Assembly: GCA_003598065.1 (NCBI GenBank) | Contig: QZKR01000108.1 | Coordinates: forward strand, 1 to 64,000 | DNA: 64,000 nucleotides | Direction of reading: 5' to 3' | From: Myxococcales bacterium | GTDB taxonomy: Bacteria; Myxococcota_A; SURF-8 | Part shown: in pieces, positions 1 through 9,962 of the stretch | How the letters are laid out: every line of letters begins with the position of its first letter | How positions within the stretch are numbered: the stretch's first letter is position 1 | Translations under genes and position numbers: made by a program | Notes under the pieces: model-generated | What the model was told of the DNA's origin: nothing | The model's database searches: none | Seen by the model: only the letters and a program-made list of their open reading frames with translations

Positions 1-16
1 TATTTTATTCTGGGTG

Positions 17-208
17 TTAGCATTTCTTATTACAGCGGGCTCTGCTATTTACCAAAGAGTAGGCGTAGCCTTTGGCATAGATGCCGGGCATGACCGGCAC
101 CTGCTTGAATTCGACCTTCGGAGTGCCTGAGCAGCCGACAAGCGTCCACGCGCAACATATGGCGGCGACGACTCCCGACCACGCGAGAACCGTTCTCCAC
201 GTCCTCAT
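17..208 (-). CDS. Small putative lipoprotein (63 aa)
   Basis: ORF begins MRTWRTVLAWSGVVAAICCAWTLVGCSG: hydrophobic signal with lipobox LVGC; no recognisable family. Confidence 0.5.
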   Translation of the reverse strand: MRTWRTVLAWSGVVAAICCAWTLVGCSGTPKVEFKQVPVMPGIYAKGYAYSLVNSRARCNKKC

Positions 209-380
209 GTCGCCCTCTCTTTCGCGAATTATGTCAAGGATTTACGGAAACCGTTCACGACTGAGATATTTATACCGCGATCGAATAACGGTGTCAACAC
301 ACAGGCCGGCGGCAAAACGTATCGAGGGCCGAACGGTCGGATGGCGGCTCAGAATCTTTTTTCGAGCTTCGTGTCGCCGG

Positions 381-1505
381 CTATTCCGAGGCCGAGGGCG
401 GGCTTTCCGCCAGTTTGGCCAGCGCCATGCGGCACTGCTCCGCTTCGCGGATGCGGTTCTGCTCGGGATAGATGCAAAGCAGCGTTTCAAGCAGTTCCTT
501 CGCCACCGCTTCGTTCCACCCTTCGAGGAAAAAGGCGTTCTCCATCTCGGCGAGCGCCGCCGCGAAGAGCTGGCGCTGTTCGAGAAGCTTGGCGAAGGCG
601 ATGCGGTCCTTCCAGTTGGCGGGATCGTGCTCGCGGAAGAAATCGATCTTGGGATGCGCCAGCAGATGATCGGGCGGCGGCGTCTCGGCGTTGTAGATGA
701 ATTCGAGCGCCTCCACCTCCGACACTTCGGGGACCATCAGGTCGCCGGCGTCCCAGAGGTAATGATAGCCGTTGGCGAACATCGGTCCGCCGAGATGCCG
801 GAAGTAGGCTTCGTGGGCGCGTCGCGTCGCGCCCCGCATCGCCAGAAGCCGCGCCTGCCAGAGCGAGGCCGCGCCGAAGGTGGGCATCGACCGCTCGGCG
901 GCTTCGAACTGCGCCAGCGTCGCATCGAAGCCCTGCGCCGCGAAGGTCCTGAGCGCCTGCAGCGAAAGGGAGAATCCCCCCGCCGGATCGATTTTGAGAA
1001 TCTCGCTGTGCCAGGCCAGGTCGGAAGCGGGCGGCGTGAGGATCAGGTCCGTTTCCTCCAGGCCCACCGCGCCCTGGAACAGCTCGAGGATGCGGCGCAT
1101 CTCCGGCCAGTCGTCGCCGCCCAGGGAGTCGAGCACCTGGCGGCCGAGCCACCAGACGAGGAAGGCGCGCATGTCGTAGGAGAACGGCAGGAAGTGGCCG
1201 GTCTCGTGCATCCAGACGCCGTAAGGGACGCGGCCGTCCCCGTCGCGCCAGGGAATGTAGAAGCAGTAGTAGTCGCCGTCGCGGTCCTCGCCGAAGGGCA
1301 CGAGTCCCGGCATCATGAACGGCGGCCGCCGCTCCTCCGAGAGAACTTCCTCCATCGGGTAGAAACCCAGAAAGCGGATGAACTCGCCCGGAAGGCTTTC
1401 GTGGAGGTCCAACAGCGCCTCCGGAGCCGGCGCTCCGAAGCGCAATTGAAACTCCTCTCGCAGCGCCTCGTCGATTTTGTGGGTCCAGAGAAAGAGTTGC
1501 GCCAT
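381..1505 (-). CDS. Hypothetical protein, N-terminal half resembling SMI1/KNR4 (SUKH), C-terminal helical/TPR-like part
   Basis: Within ORF 381..1586; likely start MAQLFLWTHK. Motifs LPGEFIRFLGFYP...LVPFGEDRDGDYYCFYIPW...VWMHETGHFLPFSYDMRAFLVWW look SUKH-like. Confidence 0.6.
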   Translation of the reverse strand: MAQLFLWTHKIDEALREEFQLRFGAPAPEALLDLHESLPGEFIRFLGFYPMEEVLSEERRPPFMMPGLVPFGEDRDGDYYCFYIPWRDGDGRVPYGVWMHETGHFLPFSYDMRAFLVWWLGRQVLDSLGGDDWPEMRRILELFQGAVGLEETDLILTPPASDLAWHSEILKIDPAGGFSLSLQALRTFAAQGFDATLAQFEAAERSMPTFGAASLWQARLLAMRGATRRAHEAYFRHLGGPMFANGYHYLWDAGDLMVPEVSEVEALEFIYNAETPPPDHLLAHPKIDFFREHDPANWKDRIAFAKLLEQRQLFAAALAEMENAFFLEGWNEAVAKELLETLLCIYPEQNRIREAEQCRMALAKLAESPPSASE

Positions 1506-1709
1506 CGTATGCGAACCCCGAACAGTCGAAGAGAAAGCGTCCCACTCGGTTGCCGGATAACTGGGCGGCACTCTACCGCAAAACACAAAGGCTGTCTATC
1601 GGGAATTCTTCGCCGCTCAAAGCGGCGATCGCCGCGCTTGGCCGGCGCGCCGCGCCGCCGTATAATGCAGTCGCGGCCGCTGAATCGACCATCCACCAGC
1701 GAGGACCCG

Positions 1710-2102
1710 ATGCCTCCGAAGCGCCCTTTGCCCGCTCCGTCGCCGAGCTTCGCGCTCGAAGCCGATCTCTTGCGCGCCCTCGCGCATCCGTTGCGCCTGC
1801 ATCTGCTGGCGGCGCTTTCCCTGCGTCCGGCGTCGGTGTCGGAATTGTGCGCGGCGCTCGGCAAAGCCCAGGCGGCCGTTTCCCAGCAGCTTGCGCTGCT
1901 GCGCGGCCGGGGGATCGTCGCCGCCCGGCGCGAAGGGACGCGCGTCGTCTACCGCCTCGACCATCCCCTGGCCGAGGCGCTCTTGCGCGTTCTCGCCAAA
2001 AGCCGCGCGCGGCTGGCGCCGAGCGCGCCCGCCAGAACCGCCGCATCGCCCGCCGCCGCGGCGTCGTCTCCTTCCGCGGACCGGGCGGGAAGAAATCGTT
2101 GA
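1710..2102 (+). CDS. ArsR-family winged-helix transcriptional regulator
   Basis: MPPKRP...LLRALAHPLRLHLLAALSLRPASVSELCAALGKAQAAVSQQLALLRGRGIVAARREGTRVVYRL: typical ArsR wHTH. Start chosen inside longer ORF 81..2102. Confidence 0.8.
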   Translation: MPPKRPLPAPSPSFALEADLLRALAHPLRLHLLAALSLRPASVSELCAALGKAQAAVSQQLALLRGRGIVAARREGTRVVYRLDHPLAEALLRVLAKSRARLAPSAPARTAASPAAAASSPSADRAGRNR

Positions 2103-2189
2103 CCCCTCTCTTCGGGCAGTTACAATGAGGCTCGACGCAGCACAGAGGATCGGGGACCGACATCCCGCCGCCGGCGGCAAGGAGGACGG

Positions 2190-3761
2190 ATGGCCCATGC
2201 GGAACGCGGCTTATGGAAGAGCAAGCTAGGTTTCATCCTGGCCTGCGCCGGCTCGGCGATCGGGCTGGGGAACATCGTTTTCTTCCCGGCCAACGCCTAC
2301 AAGTTCGGCGCGGGCGCGTTTTATATTCCCTACCTGGTGGCGCTGGTCTTCGTCGGCCTGCCCCTGATGATTCTCGAATTCGGCCTCGGGCACCACACGC
2401 GCCGCGCCTTCCCCCAATCGCTGCACCACGCCGCCGGGCGGCCGGGGGAATTCGTCGGCTGGTGGGCCATCCTCAACGCCAGCTTCATCACGATGTACTA
2501 CATCACGATTTTGGGCTGGGTGCTGGGGATGCTCATCGCCTCCTTCGGACCGCTGTTCGATTCGCCGTCCACCGCGCTTGCCGCCTTTCCGGCGATCGGC
2601 GAGATGGCCAACCCCGCCGGTTATTTTTTCGGCATGCTGACGTCCTGGTGGCCGGTGATTTTCGTCGTCGTCGTCTGGGCTCTCAACGTGCTGGCGGTTT
2701 CCAAGGGCACCTCGACCATCGAGCCGTTCCTCCGCTTCTCCGTACCCATGATGTGGATAATGATGCTGGCGCTCATCGTTCGCGGCGTGACGCTCGACGG
2801 CGGCGCCGAGGGCGTCCTGCTTCTGTTCACGCCGAAGCCGGAGATCTTGGCCGACGCGTCCGTCTGGAAGGGGGCCTTCTCGCAGATGTTCTTTACGCTC
2901 TCTTTGGGCTTCGGCATCATGACCGCCTACGCGTCCTATCTGCCGAAAAAGTCCGACCACGTCGCCAACTCGATGATGGTTTCCTGCATGAACTGCGCCT
3001 TCGAGTACGTGGCCGGGCTCGCCGTTTTCTCGCTTTTGTTCGTCTTCGTCATCCAGCCCAAGGCCTCGACGCTGTCGATGATGTTCTTCATCGTCCCGCA
3101 GGGCATCGCCCAGTTTCCGGCGGGCGTGAAGCTGTTCGGCGTTCTCTTCTTCGCGCTGCTCCTGATCGCCGGCCTGACGTCCTCCATTTCGCTGGTCGAG
3201 GCGCTGGTTTCGGCGATGATCGACAAGTTCCAGGTTCCACGCAAAAAGATCCTCGCCGTCTTCGCCGCCGTGGGGCTCCTGGGTTCGATCGCCTTCGCCT
3301 GGCCGAAAGTCGTCGATCCGACGCTCGATTCCAACGGCACCCTGGGCCTGTCGTTGCTGGACCTCATGGACCACTGGACTTTTTCCTACGGCCTGATGGC
3401 GGTGGGCCTCGCCGAGTGCCTGATCGTCGGCTGGTTTTTCCCGGCCCGCCGGCTGCGTGAAGAAATCAACAAAATAGCCCGCTTCAAACTCTCGCCGATC
3501 TGGGACTGGGTGATCAAGCTCGTCATGCCGATCATGCTGACCCTTATTTTAGGCTATGCCATCGCGGGCGAATTCACGGCAGGCCCCTACGGTCACGACA
3601 TGAACACCGGGTCCATCCGCAAACTGCATCTCCTCTCCCTGGCGGTCTGGCTCTCGATGACATTCGGCGGGGCGCTTCTGTTCACGCTTCTGCCGACGCG
3701 CGCCGACACCGCCAAGGAAGAACGGCAGGAAGGAGCGGCTCATGCGCATCGCTTCGATTGA
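2190..3761 (+). CDS. Sodium-dependent transporter, neurotransmitter:sodium symporter (NSS/SNF) family
   Basis: N-terminus WKSKLGFILACAGSAIGLGNIVFFPANAYKFGAGAFYIPYLVALVFVGLPLMILEFGLGH matches NSS TM1-TM2 signature; about 12 hydrophobic segments. Confidence 0.9.
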   Translation: MAHAERGLWKSKLGFILACAGSAIGLGNIVFFPANAYKFGAGAFYIPYLVALVFVGLPLMILEFGLGHHTRRAFPQSLHHAAGRPGEFVGWWAILNASFITMYYITILGWVLGMLIASFGPLFDSPSTALAAFPAIGEMANPAGYFFGMLTSWWPVIFVVVVWALNVLAVSKGTSTIEPFLRFSVPMMWIMMLALIVRGVTLDGGAEGVLLLFTPKPEILADASVWKGAFSQMFFTLSLGFGIMTAYASYLPKKSDHVANSMMVSCMNCAFEYVAGLAVFSLLFVFVIQPKASTLSMMFFIVPQGIAQFPAGVKLFGVLFFALLLIAGLTSSISLVEALVSAMIDKFQVPRKKILAVFAAVGLLGSIAFAWPKVVDPTLDSNGTLGLSLLDLMDHWTFSYGLMAVGLAECLIVGWFFPARRLREEINKIARFKLSPIWDWVIKLVMPIMLTLILGYAIAGEFTAGPYGHDMNTGSIRKLHLLSLAVWLSMTFGGALLFTLLPTRADTAKEERQEGAAHAHRFD

Positions 3762-4227
3762 GTTCGCCTTCGCGTTCGTCGCGCTGGCCGCCGCGCTGCT
3801 CGCGAGCGGCCCGGTCGCGGCCGAGGGCCCGGCCTTGAAGATCGATAAGCACATTCCCGGCGGCAGCGCCAGCACGCTGACGATCGACGCCGGCGACCGC
3901 GCCCTCGTCAACGGCACGATCGCCGTCACCTACCGGCCGGGCAGTCTCGTCGAGCGGACGCGCCTGCTGCCCATGCGCGCGCTCGCCGCCGGCGGAAGCG
4001 AATCGCTTTCCTTCACGCCCGAGGAGCCGGGGATCGTCCGGCTGCGCTACGCCGCCGAATACGCCGACGCCCGGCCGAACGAGAAGCCCGCCGAAACGCA
4101 GACCCTCATCGGCGTGACCTTCGCCGAAACGCCGGTTCTGGGGGTGCTCGTCATGTTCCTCGCGGCGACGATTCTTTTCGGCGGCTGCGTCTTCGCCTTC
4201 CGCCTGCTGACGACGGCGGAGGAATGA
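3742..4227 (+). CDS. Exported/membrane hypothetical protein (161 aa), overlaps the transporter 3' end
   Basis: ORF with N-terminal signal and C-terminal TM segment (VLGVLVMFLAATILFGGCVFAF). Confidence 0.55.
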   Translation: MRIASIEFAFAFVALAAALLASGPVAAEGPALKIDKHIPGGSASTLTIDAGDRALVNGTIAVTYRPGSLVERTRLLPMRALAAGGSESLSFTPEEPGIVRLRYAAEYADARPNEKPAETQTLIGVTFAETPVLGVLVMFLAATILFGGCVFAFRLLTTAEE

Positions 4228-4254
4228 CCCGCTTCGGAGGATATTTTCCGTCGT

Positions 4255-4770
4255 TCAGCGCAAAAGGAAGATATCGCCGCGCCGCGGCGCCAGGCGCTGG
4301 TCGAGGCGGTAGAGACAGCTCACGACGAAGGGACCGATGATCCCCGTAGCCGCCGCCGCCCACAAGGCGAGGGCGAACGCCTCGGAACTGGGCATGAGCC
4401 GGCCGGGCAAGGCGATGCGCAACGACGTGTAGAGCAGAAGCTGCAGACCCAGTTCGCAGACGACCAGGAAAACGCCGATCAGCACGGGATGGACGAGATT
4501 CAGGATTTTCATCGTCGCCCGCACGCCGAGGTAAAGCGCCGTCGCCAGCAGGCCGAAAATCGCCAGATTGGGCGCGTGGTACGCGGCGAAAAGAACGGCC
4601 AGGGCGAGCGACAGCGCCAGGCCGGCGAGCGGCTGGCGCGTGCGCGCGACGTAGAAAACGAAGACGGCCAGCAGATCGGGCCTGAAGGAGTCGAATCCGG
4701 CCAGGTAGAAGACGGTCGAGGCGAAGGTGAAGACGAGAAAAGCCGCGGCGAGGACCGCCAGGTGCCTCAT
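4255..4770 (-). CDS. mreD: Rod shape-determining protein MreD-like membrane protein
   Basis: Hydrophobic 171-aa protein (MRHLAVLAAAFLVFTFASTVFYL...) overlapping the 3' end of mreC by 4 bp; family call rests largely on gene order. Confidence 0.7.
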   Translation of the reverse strand: MRHLAVLAAAFLVFTFASTVFYLAGFDSFRPDLLAVFVFYVARTRQPLAGLALSLALAVLFAAYHAPNLAIFGLLATALYLGVRATMKILNLVHPVLIGVFLVVCELGLQLLLYTSLRIALPGRLMPSSEAFALALWAAAATGIIGPFVVSCLYRLDQRLAPRRGDIFLLR

Positions 4771-5744
4771 GGCGCGCCTCCGCCGGCTCCGCCGGGCGCG
4801 ATCACCAGCACTTCGCGCAGCGACGCGAAATCGACGGCCGGCGCGACGCGCGCTTCCTGAAAGATCCCGTAATCGCCCTTGGAGACCTGCGTCACCCGCC
4901 CCAGCGTCAGTCCCGGCGGGAACATCTGGTCCAGGCCGCTGGTCACCACGACGTCGCCTTCCTTCACCTCCTCGGTGCGCAAGGAAAAGGCGAACTGGCA
5001 GGCGAGATCGTAGCGGGCGTTCGTTCCCTGGATGATGCCCTGCGCGCCCGTGCGCCGCACGACGGCGTCGATCGAGCTGTTGGGATCGATCATCAGCATC
5101 ACCTTCGAGGTCCAGCCGTAGGTTTCGACGATGCGGCCGATGACGCCGGCGTCGCTCACCACCGGCAGGCCGGACCGTGCGCCGTCGTCCGCGCCGAGGT
5201 TGATCGTCACCTGATGAAACTGGCCCAGAATGTCGGTGGCCACGATGCGCGCCGGCAGATAGCGGTTGGGAACGCGCGTCTTGAATTCCAGAAGCCGCCG
5301 CAGCCGGGCGTTCTCTTCCTCCAGCGGCACGAGTTCGGCGAGCTTCTGCGCCAGCAGACTGTTGATGGTGCGCAGGTCGTCGGCCTCTTCGTGAGCGTCG
5401 ATGAGCGCCACGTAGCTTGTCCAAAGCGAAGTCGCGCCGTCGAAGACGTAGACGGTCGCCTTCTGGAAGGGACTCGCGGCCCAGGCGATCAGCCGGCCGA
5501 CGGGACCGGTGGGCCCTGTCGGCGCGTACAGCGAGGCGACGCAGACCGTCGCCACGGCGACGGCGAGGAAGCTGATGACGTGTTTGCGGAAAAAAGCGAT
5601 CACTCGGCGCTCGCGGTTCCCGCCGCCCAGGCGCCCTTGCGCGGCGGCTAGCATCGGAGCACGGGGAACCGCGCTCCGCAATCGGGTTGAAAGACGCGCA
5701 ACGGGGGTCGGCCGCGCGGCGATCCGAAATCGCGGATGCGACAA
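4767..5744 (-). CDS. mreC: Rod shape-determining protein MreC
   Basis: TM + coiled coil + LPARIVATDILGQFHQVTINLGADDGARSGLPVVSDAGVIGRIVETYGWTSKVMLMIDPNSSIDAVVRRTGAQGI...GDVVVTSGLDQMFPPGLTLGRV; true start probably internal (VIAFFRKH...). Confidence 0.9.
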   Translation of the reverse strand: MSHPRFRIAARPTPVARLSTRLRSAVPRAPMLAAAQGRLGGGNRERRVIAFFRKHVISFLAVAVATVCVASLYAPTGPTGPVGRLIAWAASPFQKATVYVFDGATSLWTSYVALIDAHEEADDLRTINSLLAQKLAELVPLEEENARLRRLLEFKTRVPNRYLPARIVATDILGQFHQVTINLGADDGARSGLPVVSDAGVIGRIVETYGWTSKVMLMIDPNSSIDAVVRRTGAQGIIQGTNARYDLACQFAFSLRTEEVKEGDVVVTSGLDQMFPPGLTLGRVTQVSKGDYGIFQEARVAPAVDFASLREVLVIAPGGAGGGAP

Positions 5745-5763
5745 CCGTCGCGACGACGACAGG

Positions 5764-6819
<1,056 letters not shown>

Positions 6820-6868
6820 TTAATCTTCCGCCTGTGCGACTGCGCACCGGGGGCGTCGTTTGGTCCCA

Positions 6869-6897
6869 TTTCTAGCAGAAGAATTCCCGCGATGCAA
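6869..6897 (-). promoter_or_regulatory. Candidate sigma70-type promoter upstream of mreB
   Basis: Minus strand TTGCAT - 17 bp - TAGAAA; by eye only. Confidence 0.3.
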
Positions 6898-6963
6898 GCG
6901 GGAAAAGCGTCGCGAAAAATGAAAATTCCTGGTTTTTAAGCCGAGTTAGCCCGAACCGCCGGC

Positions 6964-6993
6964 TTGACGCGCCGCGCGCCGGTCTGATAAGAT
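6964..6993 (+). promoter_or_regulatory. Candidate sigma70-type promoter upstream of the 7049 gene
   Basis: TTGACG - 18 bp - TAAGAT in the divergent intergenic region; by eye only. Confidence 0.3.
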
Positions 6994-7048
6994 CGGTCGC
7001 TATCCAAAAGGCATACGACCGCTTTCTTCTTTCACAAAGGAGAGATCC

Positions 7049-7870
7049 ATGCCGCGCTTGACGTTTTTCCTGATAATCCTGGCTGGCGCCCTTGCGGCTC
7101 TCCCGGCCCTGGCTCAGGAGCCGCCGTCCGCCGCGCCGCAAGCCGAACCTCAGGCCGCGCCGCCGCCGGCGCCGGCGGCGGCCGATCCCGCCGCGCTGTT
7201 CGCCGAATCCGATCGGGCGTGGGAGACGCGCCATATCGCCGGCGACACCGAAAAATCGATCCGGCTCGCGGAAGAGGCGCTGGCCAAGGGCGGCGACGAA
7301 TTCGAGTCCAAGTGGCGCGTGGCGCGCGGCTGCTTCTGGGTGGCGGAGCAGAGCCCGAAGGACGACGTGAAGATCGCCTACGGCGAAAAAGGCTGGAAGG
7401 CCGGCGAACGGGCCGCCGAATTGAAGCCGGCCCGCGTCGAGGGCTGGTTCTGGGGCGTGGTGGCGCTCGGGCAGTATTCCACCGGCGTCGGCATCGGCAA
7501 GGCGTTCTTCAAAGGCCTGGGCGGCAAATTCGAAAAGATGAACGGCAAAGCCATCGCCATCGACCCGAGATACTCCGACGGCGGGCCGACGCGCTCCCTG
7601 GGCCGTTACTGGTACAAAGTGCCGGCGATCAAGCGCGATCTGGAGGAATCGGAAAAGCTCTTGAAGCAATCGCTCGCCGTCGCGCCGAAGAAGCTGCGCA
7701 CCCACTTCTATCTGGCCGAAACCTATCTGGCCGACGACCAGAAAGACAAGGCCAAGGCGGAAATCGACCTTTGCCTGTCGCTGGATCCGAAGGACGAGGA
7801 GTATCCCGACGGGATCGTCTTCAAGAAGGAATGCGAGAAGCTCAAAAAGGAGGCGTTCGGCCAGCAGTAA
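7049..7870 (+). CDS. Exported TPR-type protein resembling the TRAP transporter TAtT component family
   Basis: Signal peptide (LIILAGALAALPALAQ), Pro/Ala linker, then GEKGWKAGERAAELKPARVEGWFWGVVALGQYSTGVGIGKAFFKGLGGKFEKMNGKAIAIDPRYSDGGPTRSLGRYWYKVP. Confidence 0.7.
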   Translation: MPRLTFFLIILAGALAALPALAQEPPSAAPQAEPQAAPPPAPAAADPAALFAESDRAWETRHIAGDTEKSIRLAEEALAKGGDEFESKWRVARGCFWVAEQSPKDDVKIAYGEKGWKAGERAAELKPARVEGWFWGVVALGQYSTGVGIGKAFFKGLGGKFEKMNGKAIAIDPRYSDGGPTRSLGRYWYKVPAIKRDLEESEKLLKQSLAVAPKKLRTHFYLAETYLADDQKDKAKAEIDLCLSLDPKDEEYPDGIVFKKECEKLKKEAFGQQ

Positions 7871-7873
7871 CCC

Positions 7874-8605
7874 ATGCGCACGGCGATCATCTCCGATATT
7901 CATGCGAACTACGAAGCGCTGAGCGCCGTCCTGGAGATCGTGGAGCGGCTGAAGACGGACCGGTGCGTCTGCCTGGGCGACCTCGTCGGCTACGGCGCCA
8001 GCCCGAACGAATCGGTGCAGGCGGTGCGGGAGCGGGCCGAGTTTTCGATTTTGGGCAACCACGATGCGGCCATCGTCGGCCGGATGAGCCTCGACTTCTA
8101 TTACGACACGGCGCGCGAAGCGCTGGAGTGGACGGCGCAGAGCCTGACCCCGGAGAACGACGCCTATCTGCGCTCCCTGCCCTATGTGCGCGAGGAACGG
8201 GACATCTGCTGGGTGCACGGCGAACCGGAGCGGCCGGAGGCGTTCAATTACGTCTACACCCTGCCGCAGGCGCGCCGCCTCGCCGGCGCTTACGAGCGTC
8301 TCAAGCCGGTGACCTTCGTCGGCCATTCGCATCTGCGCCGCGTGTTCGTCGTCGAACCCAACGGCGCGCTGGAGTTGCCGACGGATAATCTCACGTTGAA
8401 TGCGGAGCGGAAATACGTGGTCGCCGTGGGGTCGGTGGGACAGCCCCGCGACAACGATCCGCGCGCGGCCTTCGCGATTTTCGACGAGCAGACGCGCCGC
8501 GTGGAGTTCTACCGCGTCGATTACGACGTCGATCGGGCGGCGGAGAAGATTCTGAAGGCCGGGCTGCCGCAGTTCTTCGCCCACCGCCTTTACAGCGGGG
8601 CCTAG
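7874..8605 (+). CDS. Metallophosphoesterase (YfcE/MJ0936-like)
   Basis: MRTAIISDIHANYEALSAVLE...CLGDLVGYGASPNE...SILGNHDAAIVG...WVHGEP...FVGHSHLRRVF metallophosphoesterase motifs. Confidence 0.9.
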   Translation: MRTAIISDIHANYEALSAVLEIVERLKTDRCVCLGDLVGYGASPNESVQAVRERAEFSILGNHDAAIVGRMSLDFYYDTAREALEWTAQSLTPENDAYLRSLPYVREERDICWVHGEPERPEAFNYVYTLPQARRLAGAYERLKPVTFVGHSHLRRVFVVEPNGALELPTDNLTLNAERKYVVAVGSVGQPRDNDPRAAFAIFDEQTRRVEFYRVDYDVDRAAEKILKAGLPQFFAHRLYSGA

Positions 8606-9300
8606 TGCGAACGACGATCGGCTGGCGGTTTCTGGGAGAGGCGCCCTATCGGCCCGCGTGGGACTTGCAGCGCGCGCTGGCGCGGGCCGTGGAGCAAGAC
8701 GAAACGACGGCGGGCTTTCTGGTTCTGCTGACGCACCCGCCGACGTTCACCACCGGCCGGCGCGACTCGGGCCGCTTTTTCAACGCCGACCGGGAAACGC
8801 TTGAAAAAATGGGCTTCGCCGTCGTCGCTACGGATCGCGGCGGATTCGTGACCTATCACGGTCCCGGGCAGCTGGTCGGCTATCCGATTCTGGCCCTGTC
8901 GCGGCTGGGCGTGGCCGGCGTGGCGGATTACGTCGATCGGCTGCAGCGGCTGATGATCGGCGTCTGCGCCTCCTACGGCGTGACGGCTCAAGCGCGAGAG
9001 GAGTTCCCCGGCGTCTGGGCGGGCGAGGATAAAATCGGCGCGATCGGGATTCGCATCGCGCACGGCGTGGCCACGCACGGCTTCGCGCTCAACGTCGCGC
9101 CGCGCCTGGAGGATTATCGCTTCATCACCGCCTGCGGGCTTTCCGGGCGCGGCGTAACTTCGCTGGCCCGGCTCGGCGTCGAAACGACCGTCGAGGAAGC
9201 GGCCCGGCGCGTCGTATCGCAGGCGGAAACGGTTTTCGACGCGGCGTTTGTCGAGCGCGACCTGCGCGCCGCCGCCGCGCCGCATGTGGAGGCGCCATGA
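8605..9300 (+). CDS. lipB: Lipoyl(octanoyl) transferase LipB, GTG start
   Basis: LTHPPTFTTGRR...GGFVTYHGPGQLVGYPIL...VWAGEDKIGAIGIRIAHGVATHGFALNV...CGLSGRGVTSL; GTG overlaps the TAG of the preceding gene. Confidence 0.93.
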   Translation: MRTTIGWRFLGEAPYRPAWDLQRALARAVEQDETTAGFLVLLTHPPTFTTGRRDSGRFFNADRETLEKMGFAVVATDRGGFVTYHGPGQLVGYPILALSRLGVAGVADYVDRLQRLMIGVCASYGVTAQAREEFPGVWAGEDKIGAIGIRIAHGVATHGFALNVAPRLEDYRFITACGLSGRGVTSLARLGVETTVEEAARRVVSQAETVFDAAFVERDLRAAAAPHVEAP

Positions 9301-9956
9301 CTCGCGTTGCCTGTTTCTCGCTGACGCTGTTTTTCGCGTCGCTGCTCGCCCTCGGCGGCTGCCGTTCGGCCGCGCCGGACCCCGATTACGTGGGCGAGGA
9401 CGCCCACGCCGTCGCCCCGAAGCCGGCCTCGCCGCCTGCGGCGGCGGATCCGCCGCGCGGTTTCGGCGGCTCGCGCTCGACGCACGAATTCATGCCGCTC
9501 AACCTGGGCAACACGTGGGAATACAAGAAAACCTTCCTGGGCGAAACGGGGACGCTCCGGGTGACGGTCGAGCGGAAGGACGAGGAGGGTTTCTTCATCG
9601 ACAGCCAGGGCGGCAAGCTCAAGCACACCTCGATGGGTCTGCGCGACGAAAACCGTTTCCTGCTTCTGGAGCCGGTGGAGACGGGCCGCAAATGGTCGGC
9701 GCGCGTCGCCGTCACGGTGGTCGAGCACTTCGAAGTGGTGGAGGACAACGCGACGATCGAGACGCCGGCCGGCGCGTTCGAGCATTGCGCCGTCGTGCGC
9801 TCCACGACGGCCTTGACGCCCGAGGCGCGGATGATCAACGAAGTCGCCTATGCGCCGGGAGTCGGCATGGTCCGGACCCGGACGAGCATCGAAAACAACA
9901 AGAAGCGCCAGAAGGATCAGGCGACGTTGGAGTTGGTTTCCTACACGCTGCCCTAG
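9297..9956 (+). CDS. Putative lipoprotein
   Basis: MTRVACFSLTLFFASLLALGGCRSAA lipobox; FMPLNLGNTWEYKKTFLGETGTLRVTVE... resembles secreted DUF3108-type domains. Confidence 0.7.
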   Translation: MTRVACFSLTLFFASLLALGGCRSAAPDPDYVGEDAHAVAPKPASPPAAADPPRGFGGSRSTHEFMPLNLGNTWEYKKTFLGETGTLRVTVERKDEEGFFIDSQGGKLKHTSMGLRDENRFLLLEPVETGRKWSARVAVTVVEHFEVVEDNATIETPAGAFEHCAVVRSTTALTPEARMINEVAYAPGVGMVRTRTSIENNKKRQKDQATLELVSYTLP

Positions 9957-9962
9957 ACGGCC

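Noticed and set aside
81-1709. N-terminal extension of the ArsR ORF (81..2102)
   Set aside because: Antisense to the SUKH-like gene and non-protein-like; ArsR homology begins only after the ATG at 1710
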